From positions 1-47,194 of the forward strand of contig CAZMZF010000021.1 in assembly GCA_964570765.1 (NCBI GenBank): a DNA stretch of 47,194 nt, given 5' to 3'. This DNA is from CAZMZF01 sp964570765. Its GTDB lineage: Bacteria > Zixibacteria > MSB-5A5 > RBG-16-43-9. Position numbers and translations under genes: made by a program. Below, piece after piece: positions 34,367 to 43,263 of this stretch. Numbering within the stretch: position 1 is the first letter of the stretch; each line of letters starts with the position of its first letter. The notes beneath the pieces are model-generated. The model was not told the DNA's origin and searched no databases. It saw nothing but the letters and a program-made list of their open reading frames with translations.

Positions 34367-34858
34367 ATGAGAAGGTTGATACTAAGTATGGCAGGGTTGG
34401 TTTTTTTGTTTGTAATATGTAGCCTGGCGATGGCCGCAAATACCGCTCAGCAAACGGTTACATTTGAGGTCAGTGCTATCAATGAGATTTCCACCAGTGG
34501 AAATCCTGGCAACCTGGTCGTTGACGCTGCAACCGCAGGTTCCCAGCCGGTTGCTGACGCGGACAACACCACAACCTGGGCTATCACTACTAACGGAAGC
34601 AACAAGAAGATGACCGGGGCAATTGATACCGTTATGCCGGCCAATACTACTCTGCAGGTAAACCTCGGAGCTCCAACAGGGGGTTCCAGCAGCGGCAATG
34701 TGACTTTGTTAGCTACTGCTGCAAATCTGGTCACGGGGATTAGTACGGTAGTACAGAGTGGCCTGTCAATAACTTATACATTATCTGCCACAGTCGCTGC
34801 TGGCGTGGTAAGCCAAGCACAAAGAACAGTAACACTTACTCTAACAGATGGTCCGTAA
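34367..34858 (+). CDS. Small exported beta-rich subunit (putative fibre/pilus subunit)
   Basis: 163 residues from the ATG at 34367, which has GGGAGG eight bases upstream; a GTG three codons earlier overlaps that site. Signal peptide MRRLILSMAGLVFLFVICSLAMA, then a 140-residue mature domain rich in Thr, Ala, Val, Asn and Gly, predicted all-beta, with TVTFEVSAINEI at the start and TVTLTLTDG at the end. No cysteine in the mature part. The organisation resembles spore-coat-U/fimbrial-type subunits (strand-rich, TYTLSATV motif), but I cannot name a family with certainty. First gene of a four-gene operon with a chaperone-like and an usher-like gene; a strong hairpin follows the stop. Probably the major subunit. 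Confidence 0.65.
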   Translation: MRRLILSMAGLVFLFVICSLAMAANTAQQTVTFEVSAINEISTSGNPGNLVVDAATAGSQPVADADNTTTWAITTNGSNKKMTGAIDTVMPANTTLQVNLGAPTGGSSSGNVTLLATAANLVTGISTVVQSGLSITYTLSATVAAGVVSQAQRTVTLTLTDGP

Positions 34859-35393
34859 ATCAAGGATAAACGTGGGGTGGTTGGGAAGCCAAGCCACCCC
34901 ACTCATCATTATCCTGGCAAGAATATTGTTTCTCACAGTCCCATTATTTTTGTTTCTGACCAAGGCTAAATCTATCGACATATCTGCAACCGGGGGATGG
35001 AGCGAAATAGTCAATGAGACTGATTTGGCCTCCGGGGCCGGGAGCGATTTGGTTGCCACCTACGAAAGCCCGGTTAATGCTACATCTATGTCAATTTCCA
35101 ACACCTTGGATGAAAATGATAATTGGCGATTAGATGTGAGGAGGGTTGACAGCGGGGGCTGGCACGGGAACTTCATACTTAGTGTTAGAAGAACCTCAGA
35201 TGGGAATGGACCAGGCTCTGTTTCAGGGGGACTTTCTTACATTGAAATCACGACAATGGATAGTCAATTTTTCTCAGGGGCAGGCAACCGAGCAGCCATC
35301 GACCTGCAATATAAATTAACCGGTATGTCGGTGAGTGTTTCACCCAGTAACTATAGCACAACTATCGTTTTCACCGTAGTTGATATTCCGTAA
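34848..35393 (+). CDS. Second small exported subunit of the operon
   Basis: 181 residues if started at the ATG at 34848, which overlaps the end of the first subunit gene by 11 bases. The N-terminus is unusually long, with a hydrophobic segment (LIIILARILFLTVPLFLFL) followed by KAKSIDISATGGW, where cleavage is likely. The hairpin at 34872-34902 lies inside this N-terminal coding region, so a downstream non-ATG start is possible. The mature part is about 140 residues, beta-rich, with WRLDVRRVDSGGWHGNFILSVRR, then LQYKLTGMSVSVSPSNYSTTIVFTVVDI, the last strand pattern similar to the first subunit's end. No known family recognised. Possibly a minor or tip subunit. Confidence 0.6.
   Translation: MVRKSRINVGWLGSQATPLIIILARILFLTVPLFLFLTKAKSIDISATGGWSEIVNETDLASGAGSDLVATYESPVNATSMSISNTLDENDNWRLDVRRVDSGGWHGNFILSVRRTSDGNGPGSVSGGLSYIEITTMDSQFFSGAGNRAAIDLQYKLTGMSVSVSPSNYSTTIVFTVVDIP
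34872..34902 (+). terminator. Strong intra-operon hairpin (possible attenuator)
   Basis: GTGGGGTGG (34872-34880) and CCACCCCAC (34894-34902) are perfect complements; adding TTG/CAA extends the stem with one bulge. It starts 14 bases after the first subunit stop. No T-run follows. Such hairpins between a major subunit gene and downstream assembly genes usually reduce downstream expression or protect the upstream mRNA. Confidence 0.5.
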
Positions 35394-35402
35394 GGAGGAG
35401 AA

Positions 35403-36209
35403 ATGAAGAAGACTATCTGTCTATTTCTAATTTTTTTTGCTATAGGGGAGGTTTCTTTTGCCGGCGTTTCGCTTATTGGAGAACTCACTCGAGAAACTAC
35501 CCTCCAGCCCGGAGAAAAATTTGAAGGAAAAATCACCCTGGAGAATACAGGAGAAACTCCCTGGGAGGTAAAAATCTATAAAACTGATTACCTCTTTTAT
35601 TCTGATGGGAGCAACATCTACGGTGAGCCGGGAAGGGCTACTCGATCTAACGCCAGTTGGCTTTCGATTAACCCAACTCGTTTAACCATTCCTCCAAAAG
35701 AAATGGCCTCGGTCTATTATACCATCGAAGTTCCCCAGCAACCGGACTTAATTGGGACATACTGGAGTATGTTAATGGTAGAACCTACATCCGATATAGG
35801 TCCAAAAGAGATTGAGGATAAAACGGGAAAGGTTAAGTTGGGTGTTAGTACAGTGGTACGCTACGGTATTCAAATCGTTACCAATATCAGTGATACCGGA
35901 ATCCGTAAGATAAAATTTTTGGACAAAAAGTTAATCAGCCAAGATGGGAAAAAAAATCTTCAATTAGATATTGAGAATGTCGGGGATAGATGGCTTTCTC
36001 CCACAATCTGGGCAGAACTTTATGATAAGGATGGTAAAAATATAGGGCGATTTGGAAATCGTCAAATGCGTATCTATCCGGGTTGTTCTGCAAGACACAA
36101 GATCGATTTAAGCGACGTTCCAAAAGGGAAGTATAAAGCACTGGTAGTGGTTGATAATGGAGACCAATATGTCTTTGGTGCCCAATATGATTTAGAAATT
36201 CAGCAATGA
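35403..36209 (+). CDS. Periplasmic PapD/DUF916-like chaperone candidate
   Basis: 268 residues. Signal peptide MKKTICLFLIFFAIGEVSFA. Two Ig-like beta domains follow: residues about 30-150 (LQPGEKFEGKITLENTGETPWEVKIYKTDY ... LTIPPKEMASVYYTIEVP) have the layout of PapD-like and DUF916 domains, and residues 165-265 (LQLDIENVGDRWLSPTIWAELYDKDG) form a second. No cysteines in the mature protein. Strong ribosome site GGAGGAG; its TGA overlaps the ATG of the usher-like gene (ATGA). By position and fold it is the likely chaperone for the two small subunits. It could alternatively be a structural component of the fibre. Confidence 0.68.
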   Translation: MKKTICLFLIFFAIGEVSFAGVSLIGELTRETTLQPGEKFEGKITLENTGETPWEVKIYKTDYLFYSDGSNIYGEPGRATRSNASWLSINPTRLTIPPKEMASVYYTIEVPQQPDLIGTYWSMLMVEPTSDIGPKEIEDKTGKVKLGVSTVVRYGIQIVTNISDTGIRKIKFLDKKLISQDGKKNLQLDIENVGDRWLSPTIWAELYDKDGKNIGRFGNRQMRIYPGCSARHKIDLSDVPKGKYKALVVVDNGDQYVFGAQYDLEIQQ

Positions 36210-39016
36210 AAAAGATTTCATTTTTATCTCTTTGTTTTCTTACTCTTTTATTTTCTTTAACCCTGGCTGAAGATATGAGTCGTGGGGTTAGAGTGAGATC
36301 GAACTCTCCTGAAATCGAGGAGGTGGAACCAGGTAGAATAATTACCGGAAGCTTCCTAATCTCCAACTATACCAGTGAGGAGGAAGACTTCACCGAAGAA
36401 CTCAAACTGCCAGATGGTTGGCAGGAGATTACTCCTAGAGAATCTCCTTTAAATCTTAGACTTGACCAACAACAAGTTCGAGTAGTCGCATTCTTCATTC
36501 CCACAACCTCTCCTGCAGGGCGCTACCAGATTGGCTATTTGGTCAGAAGCCAGAGGGATTATAATATTGCAGACAGTGACAGTATATCAGTCTTGGTTTT
36601 GCCAATAATAAAGCTTGAGATTATAGTAGAAGCAAGACCTGAATTCGCGATTGCTGGTGAGATTTATGAGGTAAGATTCAGCTTGGTTAACAAAGGAAAT
36701 GCCAGTGCCAACATAAAACTCACCGTAAAATCAAATCCAGCTTTTCCCCTTAAGATGGAACCATCTGAATTAACTTTGGAGGCTGGAAAGTCACAATCTA
36801 TAAAGCTTGAGATAAAGACAGATGAGAAATTAAAACAGAGAATCAAAAATATTGTTGAAATTGAAGCTCAGACAGAAGAATTAAAAAATTGTGTTGTTTG
36901 CGTTAGGCAAACAGTATCAGTAGACGTCATTCCTAAAGTAACTGGCGAATCTGACCCTTATCACAGATTACCTATCAAATTAGCCTTAGTTTGTTCCGGC
37001 CGTGATCAAAAAGGTGGCTTTCAAGCAGAGCTTTCCGGTCGCGGCAGCCTGGATGAAGAAGGTGAAAGAGGGGTTGATTTTCTCTTTCGTTTTCCTGATA
37101 TTCAGGAGATCAGCAGATACGGGTACAGAGATGAGTATCGGCTAAGTTACCACCAAAAACATTTAGACCTGCATTTTGGCGACAGGAGTTATTCTCTCTC
37201 CCCCTTAACTGAAAGACTAAGCTACGGGCGGGGAGCAGAGGCGAATATTTATCACGGGAAGTTTGGAAGCGGAGCTTTCTATTTGGAGACCAGATGGGAA
37301 GAACCAAAGAAAAAGCACGTGGGAGCCTATCTTGCATATCAATTCAATAACAAGTTTAAGATGAAGGGAAACTTTTTGAGCAGAACCGAAGAGTCGACCC
37401 TTGCTTCTAAAGGTTATGACTCGAGAATATACAGTATACAGGCAGAAATGAAGCCAAATCAGGCCTTCGATCTTGACCTGGAGGTTGGTTTCTGCCAAAG
37501 TGATAGGGAAGATATATCTAATGGGTCAGCTTTTAGAATAAACTTACAGGGCCAGCTCTCTAACCTAGCAATTTACTCTTTTGAAAACATTTATGCTGGA
37601 CCAAAATATTTTGGCTACTATAATGATGCTGATTATAGGAGTGGAACATTATCCTTTCCAATTTACCGAAAGCTTCGTGGGAACCTTGACTTTCGTGCCT
37701 ACAGGAATAATCTTGAGATTGACTCCACCAAAGGGATTGCTAACCGAGAAAAATCCTACTCAGCAGGCATTGTTTATTCTTTTGCTTTCGGGACCCATAT
37801 TTCTTTGGACCACGAACATTTGGTCAGGGAAGATTATCTCCTACCAGCAGATTATAATTACGAGGAAAATACATCGAGATTGCGACTGGAACAGACCTTT
37901 AGAAAATTAAGCTTTACAGCGCATATCGAAAGAGGGAAATTTAAAGACAGGCTCTTGGCCAAAGGGAGTGATAATTTAGAAAGGTACAGCCTTTATGCTT
38001 CTTTTCGTCCGGGTCACATGCTAAGCTACAGTCTTTACACCAGAATTGGGCATAGTAGCTTTGCCGGGAGTCCGAAAAGAACGAAAAGCCTCGGTATTTC
38101 GAGTTCTTGGAATATCAGAGATAACATTTTTCTAAGCCTGGATTATAGGAAGGAGAAGGCAAGTTCTGAAATAAGCTTAGAAAGAGACGATATTTTTTCC
38201 ACTTTTACTTATGTCTTTAAGAATCAACATGCCCTAATCTTAAAGACTCAATGGTCTGATAATGTAGCGGGGGGAAAAGAAGAGCTCTCATTCTTCCTGA
38301 CGTACACCATCCCCATCAAAATACCCGTAAGCAAAAAGAAAAGCACGGGAATTCTTAAGGGCAGGGTTTATGATGAAGAAAAATCAGGAAGACCACCCAT
38401 GCCCAAAGTTCTTTTAACAGTTAATGGAGCGAACGCGATCACAGACAATAACGGCGAGTTCATATTTCCTTCACTGGTCCCAGGAGCCCACCACGTCCAG
38501 GTGGAGATGAGCTCAATTGGACTTAATCGGGTCACCCGTCAAAGGCTACCCATCCTAGTTGAAATAGAAGGTGGGAAAACTAATTTCATTGAGATTGGTG
38601 TAGTAAGCTATTGCTCGATCTCAGGTACTGTGGTAGATTTTGTGTCCACTTCCAATCATAAGCTGAATAATGAGGATGGCAGACCTAACAATTCTCTGTT
38701 TTTGGAAGGCTCCGGTGAGGTGAAGGAGAAAGAACTGGGGTTAAAGGACATTACGGTACAAATCACTAAAGGACAAGAAATTTTACAGCAGATTACGGAT
38801 GAAGAGGGTAGCTTTTCCTTTGAAGATATAAGACCAGGTAAATGGACTCTGAAAGTTCACAGCCAGAACCTGCCGGCCCACCATTACCTGGAGCAGGAGG
38901 AGCTCCAGATCGAAATAGGACCAGGGGAAGCAAAAAAAGTTGAGATAAAGGTTTTACCTCGCCTCCGACCTGTGCAGATGGTTGAGGAAGGAGAAATTAA
39001 GCAACAGAATAAATAG
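36206..39016 (+). CDS. Large outer-membrane usher-like beta-barrel protein
   Basis: 936 residues. Signal peptide MKKISFLSLCFLTLLFSLTLA. Residues about 25-245 are two Ig-like domains (VEPGRIITGSFLISNYTSEEEDF ..., IAGEIYEVRFSLVNKGNASANIKL). Residues about 255-715 are alternating amphipathic strands with many aromatic girdle residues (for example YRLSYHQKHLDLHFGDRSYSL), as in a 20-plus-stranded barrel. Residues 725-925 contain two carboxypeptidase-regulatory/CnaB-like beta domains (ILKGRVYDEE...VLLTVNGANAITDNNGEFIFPSLVPG and DITVQITKGQEILQQITDEEGSFSFEDIRPG). Ushers of the chaperone-usher pathway have an N-domain, barrel and two C-terminal beta domains, so the architecture fits, but PapC sequence motifs are absent. 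Likely exports and anchors the two subunits. Confidence 0.65.
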   Translation: MKKISFLSLCFLTLLFSLTLAEDMSRGVRVRSNSPEIEEVEPGRIITGSFLISNYTSEEEDFTEELKLPDGWQEITPRESPLNLRLDQQQVRVVAFFIPTTSPAGRYQIGYLVRSQRDYNIADSDSISVLVLPIIKLEIIVEARPEFAIAGEIYEVRFSLVNKGNASANIKLTVKSNPAFPLKMEPSELTLEAGKSQSIKLEIKTDEKLKQRIKNIVEIEAQTEELKNCVVCVRQTVSVDVIPKVTGESDPYHRLPIKLALVCSGRDQKGGFQAELSGRGSLDEEGERGVDFLFRFPDIQEISRYGYRDEYRLSYHQKHLDLHFGDRSYSLSPLTERLSYGRGAEANIYHGKFGSGAFYLETRWEEPKKKHVGAYLAYQFNNKFKMKGNFLSRTEESTLASKGYDSRIYSIQAEMKPNQAFDLDLEVGFCQSDREDISNGSAFRINLQGQLSNLAIYSFENIYAGPKYFGYYNDADYRSGTLSFPIYRKLRGNLDFRAYRNNLEIDSTKGIANREKSYSAGIVYSFAFGTHISLDHEHLVREDYLLPADYNYEENTSRLRLEQTFRKLSFTAHIERGKFKDRLLAKGSDNLERYSLYASFRPGHMLSYSLYTRIGHSSFAGSPKRTKSLGISSSWNIRDNIFLSLDYRKEKASSEISLERDDIFSTFTYVFKNQHALILKTQWSDNVAGGKEELSFFLTYTIPIKIPVSKKKSTGILKGRVYDEEKSGRPPMPKVLLTVNGANAITDNNGEFIFPSLVPGAHHVQVEMSSIGLNRVTRQRLPILVEIEGGKTNFIEIGVVSYCSISGTVVDFVSTSNHKLNNEDGRPNNSLFLEGSGEVKEKELGLKDITVQITKGQEILQQITDEEGSFSFEDIRPGKWTLKVHSQNLPAHHYLEQEELQIEIGPGEAKKVEIKVLPRLRPVQMVEEGEIKQQNK

Positions 39017-39574
39017 AAATTTTAAGGCGCTTTCTACAGGACGATAAATCGTTCGAGAACCCCTCGTCAGCTTATGGGTCATCCACAAGCATTCTGAGCC
39101 TTATGACGCGAGAAATTTTCAGATGTTCTTGCTCGTCTCCAGAAGCAGCTAAATCGTCGTTTTCACTCAAGCAGTATGTTTCTCATTATAACACCCATTG
39201 TTACTTTCTCTCCTATACTCATCAAGCTTTCGCCGAGAAAATGTCTGAGACCTAATTAACCTCATAAAATATATATTCAAAGGATACCCACCTCCTGACC
39301 ATTTCTGGAGGGAGATTGCCAATATAATAACAAACTACCCATAACCGATGCAGTCTGACTAATCAATTATCTTTTCAAAAGCGGAAAGATGTCTTGTAGT
39401 TGATGCTATGGGCAACCTGAAAATATTTTAATGCTCTACACATTGTCAGGTTTACACGATTAAAGTTTGCACGCAGTGTGGAGAAACCCGAAGGCAAATT
39501 TATTTCTATTCTAGTATCTGGCTTTCTATTTCAGAAGTCCTCTAAAGTTCGGAACGGTCAGGAACACAATTCAA
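39017..39574. other. Intergenic region, no gene recognised
   Basis: About 560 bases between two converging genes (usher-like and glycyl radical enzyme). Stops interrupt all frames. No clear terminator, repeat from the window's families, or RNA gene was seen. Confidence 0.4.
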
Positions 39575-41938
39575 TCAGATTCGTCCGTGTTCTGTCCGCT
39601 TGATTACCTCATTCTGTAAATCCACCCCAAGATCAACGAAGTAATCGCTGTAGCCGGCCACGCGAACTATGAGATCTCTGTATCTGTCCGGCTCCAGCTG
39701 TGCTTTTCGCAGAGTTTCAGCGCTGACCACATTAAATTGTATATGATGCCCGTCCATCTTGAAATAAGCTCGTATGAGATCAGCTAATTTTGAAATACCA
39801 GCTTCATCCGCGAGCAGTTGTGGACTGAATTTTTGATTCAAGAGTGTTCCGCCCGTTAGCAAATGATCAATTTTCGATGCAGATTTTAGAACCGCTGTGG
39901 GTCCAAGGTGGTCAGCACCCTGAACCGGTGACATCCCTTCTGAAACCGGCTCACCCGCTTTTCTGCCATCCGGAGTAGCTCCCAATACGCTGCCGAAATA
40001 AACATGGCAGGTTGTTGACAGAAGATTAATACGGTAGTGTCCGCCCGTTGTATTAGGCCGGCCATCAATAGCTTCAAAATAAAGCTCGAATATCTGTCTA
40101 AAGATATCATCAGCATAATCATCGTCGTTACCATATTTGGGCGTTTCGTTCAGAAGTATTTTTCTTAATGATTCTGCGCTCATAAAATCCGATTTAAGGG
40201 CGGCAAGCAGTTCAGAAGATGTGAAATTGCGTTTATCATACAAGTGGTACTTGATTGCAGTCAAAGAATCCGTAATTGTGCCTAACCCTACCCCCTGGAT
40301 ATAAGAGGTATTGTACCTTGCTCCACCATCGTTGTAATCCCTGCCTTTCTGGATGCAATCGTCTATCAGTATCGACAGGAAAGGTGCTGGAAGGTATTTT
40401 GCCCACAGTTTTTCGATTATCCTGTTACCCTTTATTTTGACATCAACGAAAAATTTCAACTGCTTTTTGCAGGCATCAAGGAGTTCCTCAAAACTTTTGA
40501 ATTCCCCTGGATTTCCGGTTTCTATGCCTACCCGCTCTCCAGTACGAGGATCAACCCCATTATGAAGAGTTATTTCCAGGACTTTGGGAAGATTAAAATA
40601 ACCGGTCAGGATGTAGCTCTCCTTGCCAAATGCACCGGTTTCCACACAACCGCTGGCTCCTCCATTTCTAGCATCGGCAATCGATTTCCCCTGCCTGATC
40701 ATTTCCTGTATGATGGCATCAGCATTAAAGAGTGAAGGCTGTCCATAACCGGTTTTGATGATTTTTAGTGCCTCTCTCAACAGCTTATCAGGACTCTTCT
40801 TGCTGATCTGAACCATTGAGCCTGGCTGTAAAAGACGCATTTCTTCTATCACGTCAAGAATAAGAAAAGTGAGCTCATTTGCCGCATCTTCACCCGTCTC
40901 CTTAACACCTCCCAAATTAATAAGACAGAAGTCTGTATAGGTATTACTCTCCTGAGCCGTTACGCCCACCTTAGGCGGAGCTGGCTGATTATTAAATTTA
41001 ATCCAGAAAGCCTGTAACAACTCCCGGGTTTTTTCCTCTGTCAGGGTCCCGTTTTCTAACTCTCTCCGGTAAAAAGGCAGCAGGTGCTGATCCAGACGCC
41101 CGGGATTAAACGAATCCCAGGTATTGAGTTCGGTTATTACTCCCAGATGAACGAACCAGTAATGCTGAAGTGCCTCCCAAAACGTCTGCGGTGCATAAGC
41201 AGGTACTTTCTCACAAATTCCAGCCATGTGTTCCAACTCTGCCTTTCTGGCAGGATCAACTTCTTCTTGCACTAATTGCCGGAGTTTCTCAGTATGCCTT
41301 TTTGCAAATGCTACGATTGCATCAGCTGCTATCGACATTGCCTTGAGCTCTTCCTTTTTTTCATATGCATCTGGATCATTAAACCAGTCAAGATTTTTGA
41401 TACTCCTGGCAATATCATCTTTGAAGTTGATAAATCCTTTTCTGTAGATTTTGTCATCAAGTACTGTATGCCCTGGAGCTCGCTGTTCCTGAAATTCAGT
41501 GAATATGCCGGCTTTATAAGCAGCTTCCCACTCTGGATCAACCTCTTCAAAAATCCTGTCTCTTATCGACCGCCCGGACCAAAAGGGAATAATTGTCTCT
41601 TTTTGAACCCTTTTTTCCTCCGGGCTTATTTTAAATGAGATTTTTTCGCGAGAGTTGAGTAGGTCAAAATCACTTAGAGTGTGTGTGCAGATTTCAGGAT
41701 AAGTTGGAGCAGCTTTGGGTGCTATTCCCCTTTCCCCGACAATAAGCTCGCCCGGATTGATACAGATTTCCTTGTTTTCGAGAATGTATTTAAAAGCCAG
41801 AGCCCTGGCGACCGGAATAGAAACCCGCTCAGCTTCTCCCTTTTTGTAGAACTCTGTCAGAAGTGCTGCCCGCTCCAGCGAAATATATGGCTTAGCATTA
41901 ATGGTTTGCTCCCGTAATTTTTTTATTCTTTCGTTCAT
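39575..41938 (-). CDS. hypD: Glycyl radical enzyme, trans-4-hydroxy-L-proline dehydratase type
   Basis: 787 residues, the family length. Catalytic Cys431 and Glu433 lie in GASGCVETGAFGKE (the GCVE form marks dehydratases and eliminases, not pyruvate formate-lyase), and the C-terminal radical glycine is Gly762 in RVAGYSDYFVD. From memory of clostridial HypD, many segments agree closely: EQRAPGHTV with the active-site His, ELNTWDSFNPGRLDQH, FNNQPAPPKVGVT, TPKYGNDDDYAD, YFKMDGHHIQFNV. HypD converts trans-4-hydroxyproline to pyrroline-5-carboxylate in anaerobes. A proC reductase gene, often linked, is not present here. Co-transcribed with its activase, 6 bases downstream of it; GGAGGG lies at the end of the activase gene. 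Oxygen-sensitive; cytoplasmic. Confidence 0.8.
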   Translation of the reverse strand: MNERIKKLREQTINAKPYISLERAALLTEFYKKGEAERVSIPVARALAFKYILENKEICINPGELIVGERGIAPKAAPTYPEICTHTLSDFDLLNSREKISFKISPEEKRVQKETIIPFWSGRSIRDRIFEEVDPEWEAAYKAGIFTEFQEQRAPGHTVLDDKIYRKGFINFKDDIARSIKNLDWFNDPDAYEKKEELKAMSIAADAIVAFAKRHTEKLRQLVQEEVDPARKAELEHMAGICEKVPAYAPQTFWEALQHYWFVHLGVITELNTWDSFNPGRLDQHLLPFYRRELENGTLTEEKTRELLQAFWIKFNNQPAPPKVGVTAQESNTYTDFCLINLGGVKETGEDAANELTFLILDVIEEMRLLQPGSMVQISKKSPDKLLREALKIIKTGYGQPSLFNADAIIQEMIRQGKSIADARNGGASGCVETGAFGKESYILTGYFNLPKVLEITLHNGVDPRTGERVGIETGNPGEFKSFEELLDACKKQLKFFVDVKIKGNRIIEKLWAKYLPAPFLSILIDDCIQKGRDYNDGGARYNTSYIQGVGLGTITDSLTAIKYHLYDKRNFTSSELLAALKSDFMSAESLRKILLNETPKYGNDDDYADDIFRQIFELYFEAIDGRPNTTGGHYRINLLSTTCHVYFGSVLGATPDGRKAGEPVSEGMSPVQGADHLGPTAVLKSASKIDHLLTGGTLLNQKFSPQLLADEAGISKLADLIRAYFKMDGHHIQFNVVSAETLRKAQLEPDRYRDLIVRVAGYSDYFVDLGVDLQNEVIKRTEHGRI

Positions 41939-41944
41939 AACTGT

Positions 41945-42754
41945 TCACCCTCCAATTTTTACTCTATAACCGGCTGCTTCAAACAGTTTTCTTCTTTTTC
42001 GTAATTCGTCATCTGTCTGTGCTTCACAATGTCCCATTCTAAAGGGTATATTTAATCTTCGATACTTGTCTTCGCCCAGGCAATTGTAAGGCAGAAGGTT
42101 TATATGTTGAATGTTTTTCAAAGGAGTAATAAATTCAAGAATGGCATTGATATTCTCCTCAGTATCAGTAATCTCCGGTATCAGAGGAATCCGGAGGCAG
42201 GTTTTCCTGCCTTTTTCGAACAGCATTATCAGATTAGAAAGGATTAACTCATTGGAGACGCCGGTATATTTTCTGTGTGCTTCATCCTCCATAACCTTCA
42301 AGTCATAGAGAAAGAGGTCCACCAGATCATATATCTTTACAAAATCTTCCTTTGGCGCATAGCCGCAAGTATCCACAGCAATATGTATTTCGCCTTGTTT
42401 GCACGCTTTGAGCAGCTCAAGAAGAAATTCCATCTGCATCAAAGGTTCCCCGCCGGAAAAAGTCACCCCGCCCCCTGACTGGTCGTAGAAGATCTGATCC
42501 CTCATTACTTCGTTTAGCACAATATCCGAAGTCACGAGCTGGCAGGTTCTGTTTGGCCTCCTGATGAAACGGAGCGGCATATCCTGACTTCTATCCTGAA
42601 GGCCCGTGTCTTTCAAAACGGGCTGCCAGCATTCCGGATTATGACACCACCAGCATTCGAGCGGACATCCGTGAAAAAAAACTGTGGTGCGAATGCCAGG
42701 TCCATCGTGAATGGCATATTTCTGAATGTCGAATATGTATCCAGCTGAATCCAT
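41945..42754 (-). CDS. hypE: Glycyl radical enzyme activase (radical SAM, PflA-like)
   Basis: About 269 residues from the ATG at 42754, where similarity to the family begins (GYIFDIQKYAIHDGPGIRT). The open frame extends 42 codons upstream to a TTG without a ribosome site. The radical SAM cluster motif Cys30-x3-Cys34-x2-Cys37 lies in FFHGCPLECWWC, followed by GGGVTFSGGEPLMQ (SAM binding). Most activases of non-PFL glycyl radical enzymes carry a ferredoxin-like insert with two extra iron-sulfur clusters after this motif. Here the corresponding stretch (about 38-85) has only two scattered cysteines, so it is the short PflA-like form. It abstracts a hydrogen from the glycine of the dehydratase encoded next. 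Confidence 0.85.
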   Translation of the reverse strand: MDSAGYIFDIQKYAIHDGPGIRTTVFFHGCPLECWWCHNPECWQPVLKDTGLQDRSQDMPLRFIRRPNRTCQLVTSDIVLNEVMRDQIFYDQSGGGVTFSGGEPLMQMEFLLELLKACKQGEIHIAVDTCGYAPKEDFVKIYDLVDLFLYDLKVMEDEAHRKYTGVSNELILSNLIMLFEKGRKTCLRIPLIPEITDTEENINAILEFITPLKNIQHINLLPYNCLGEDKYRRLNIPFRMGHCEAQTDDELRKRRKLFEAAGYRVKIGG

Positions 42755-43018
42755 TGTATCTTCTACGACTATAATTTCATTCAGGTCATTCTTGTGAGTG
42801 CATTCCGTTATAGAAGTTCCACTATTTATAATATAAGAATTCATTAAAAAATAACAACGGGTTTCCTTGATGTTATACAATTAGTTCTGACTATCATGCA
42901 ATAGTCCGTGAGGTCTCAAATTTTAAATCAAAGAAATTTATTGAGAGCGAGCACCTAAAATCCTTCGAAATGAAAGTGATAGTCCGTATTATGAGGTTAT
43001 TGATTTTTGCCCTTTCAG

Positions 43019-43039
43019 TCCAGTTTGTGACAAACTGGA
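43019..43039. promoter_or_regulatory. 21-bp perfect palindrome, candidate operator
   Basis: TCCAGTTTGT-G-ACAAACTGGA, 10-bp perfect arms. It lies 74 bases upstream of the -35 of the DUF5343/HEPN promoter and about 265 bases upstream of the divergent activase gene, so it could regulate either. Confidence 0.5.
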
Positions 43040-43112
43040 TAAAAGAAGCATTGGGGTGATTTTAGTGTCAGAATTAATTATGATCTGTTTATATTAGATT
43101 ATTTAAAAAAGC

Positions 43113-43141
43113 TTGACAAATCCATAACCCATAAGTATTAT
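43113..43141 (+). promoter_or_regulatory. Sigma-70-type promoter for the DUF5343/HEPN pair
   Basis: TTGACA 43113-43118, 17-base spacer, TATTAT 43136-43141. The best promoter match in the window. Predicted start near 43148, leaving a leader of about 110 bases. Confidence 0.7.
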
Positions 43142-43263
43142 ATATCAGTTTAAACTAACATAGTTTCCGGAAAGAGATACATAAAAAATTCTTAAGTGGA
43201 ATGAGTATATCTTAAAAATAAACGGAAAAATATAAATAATATATGTAAAGAGAGGAGTTTACC

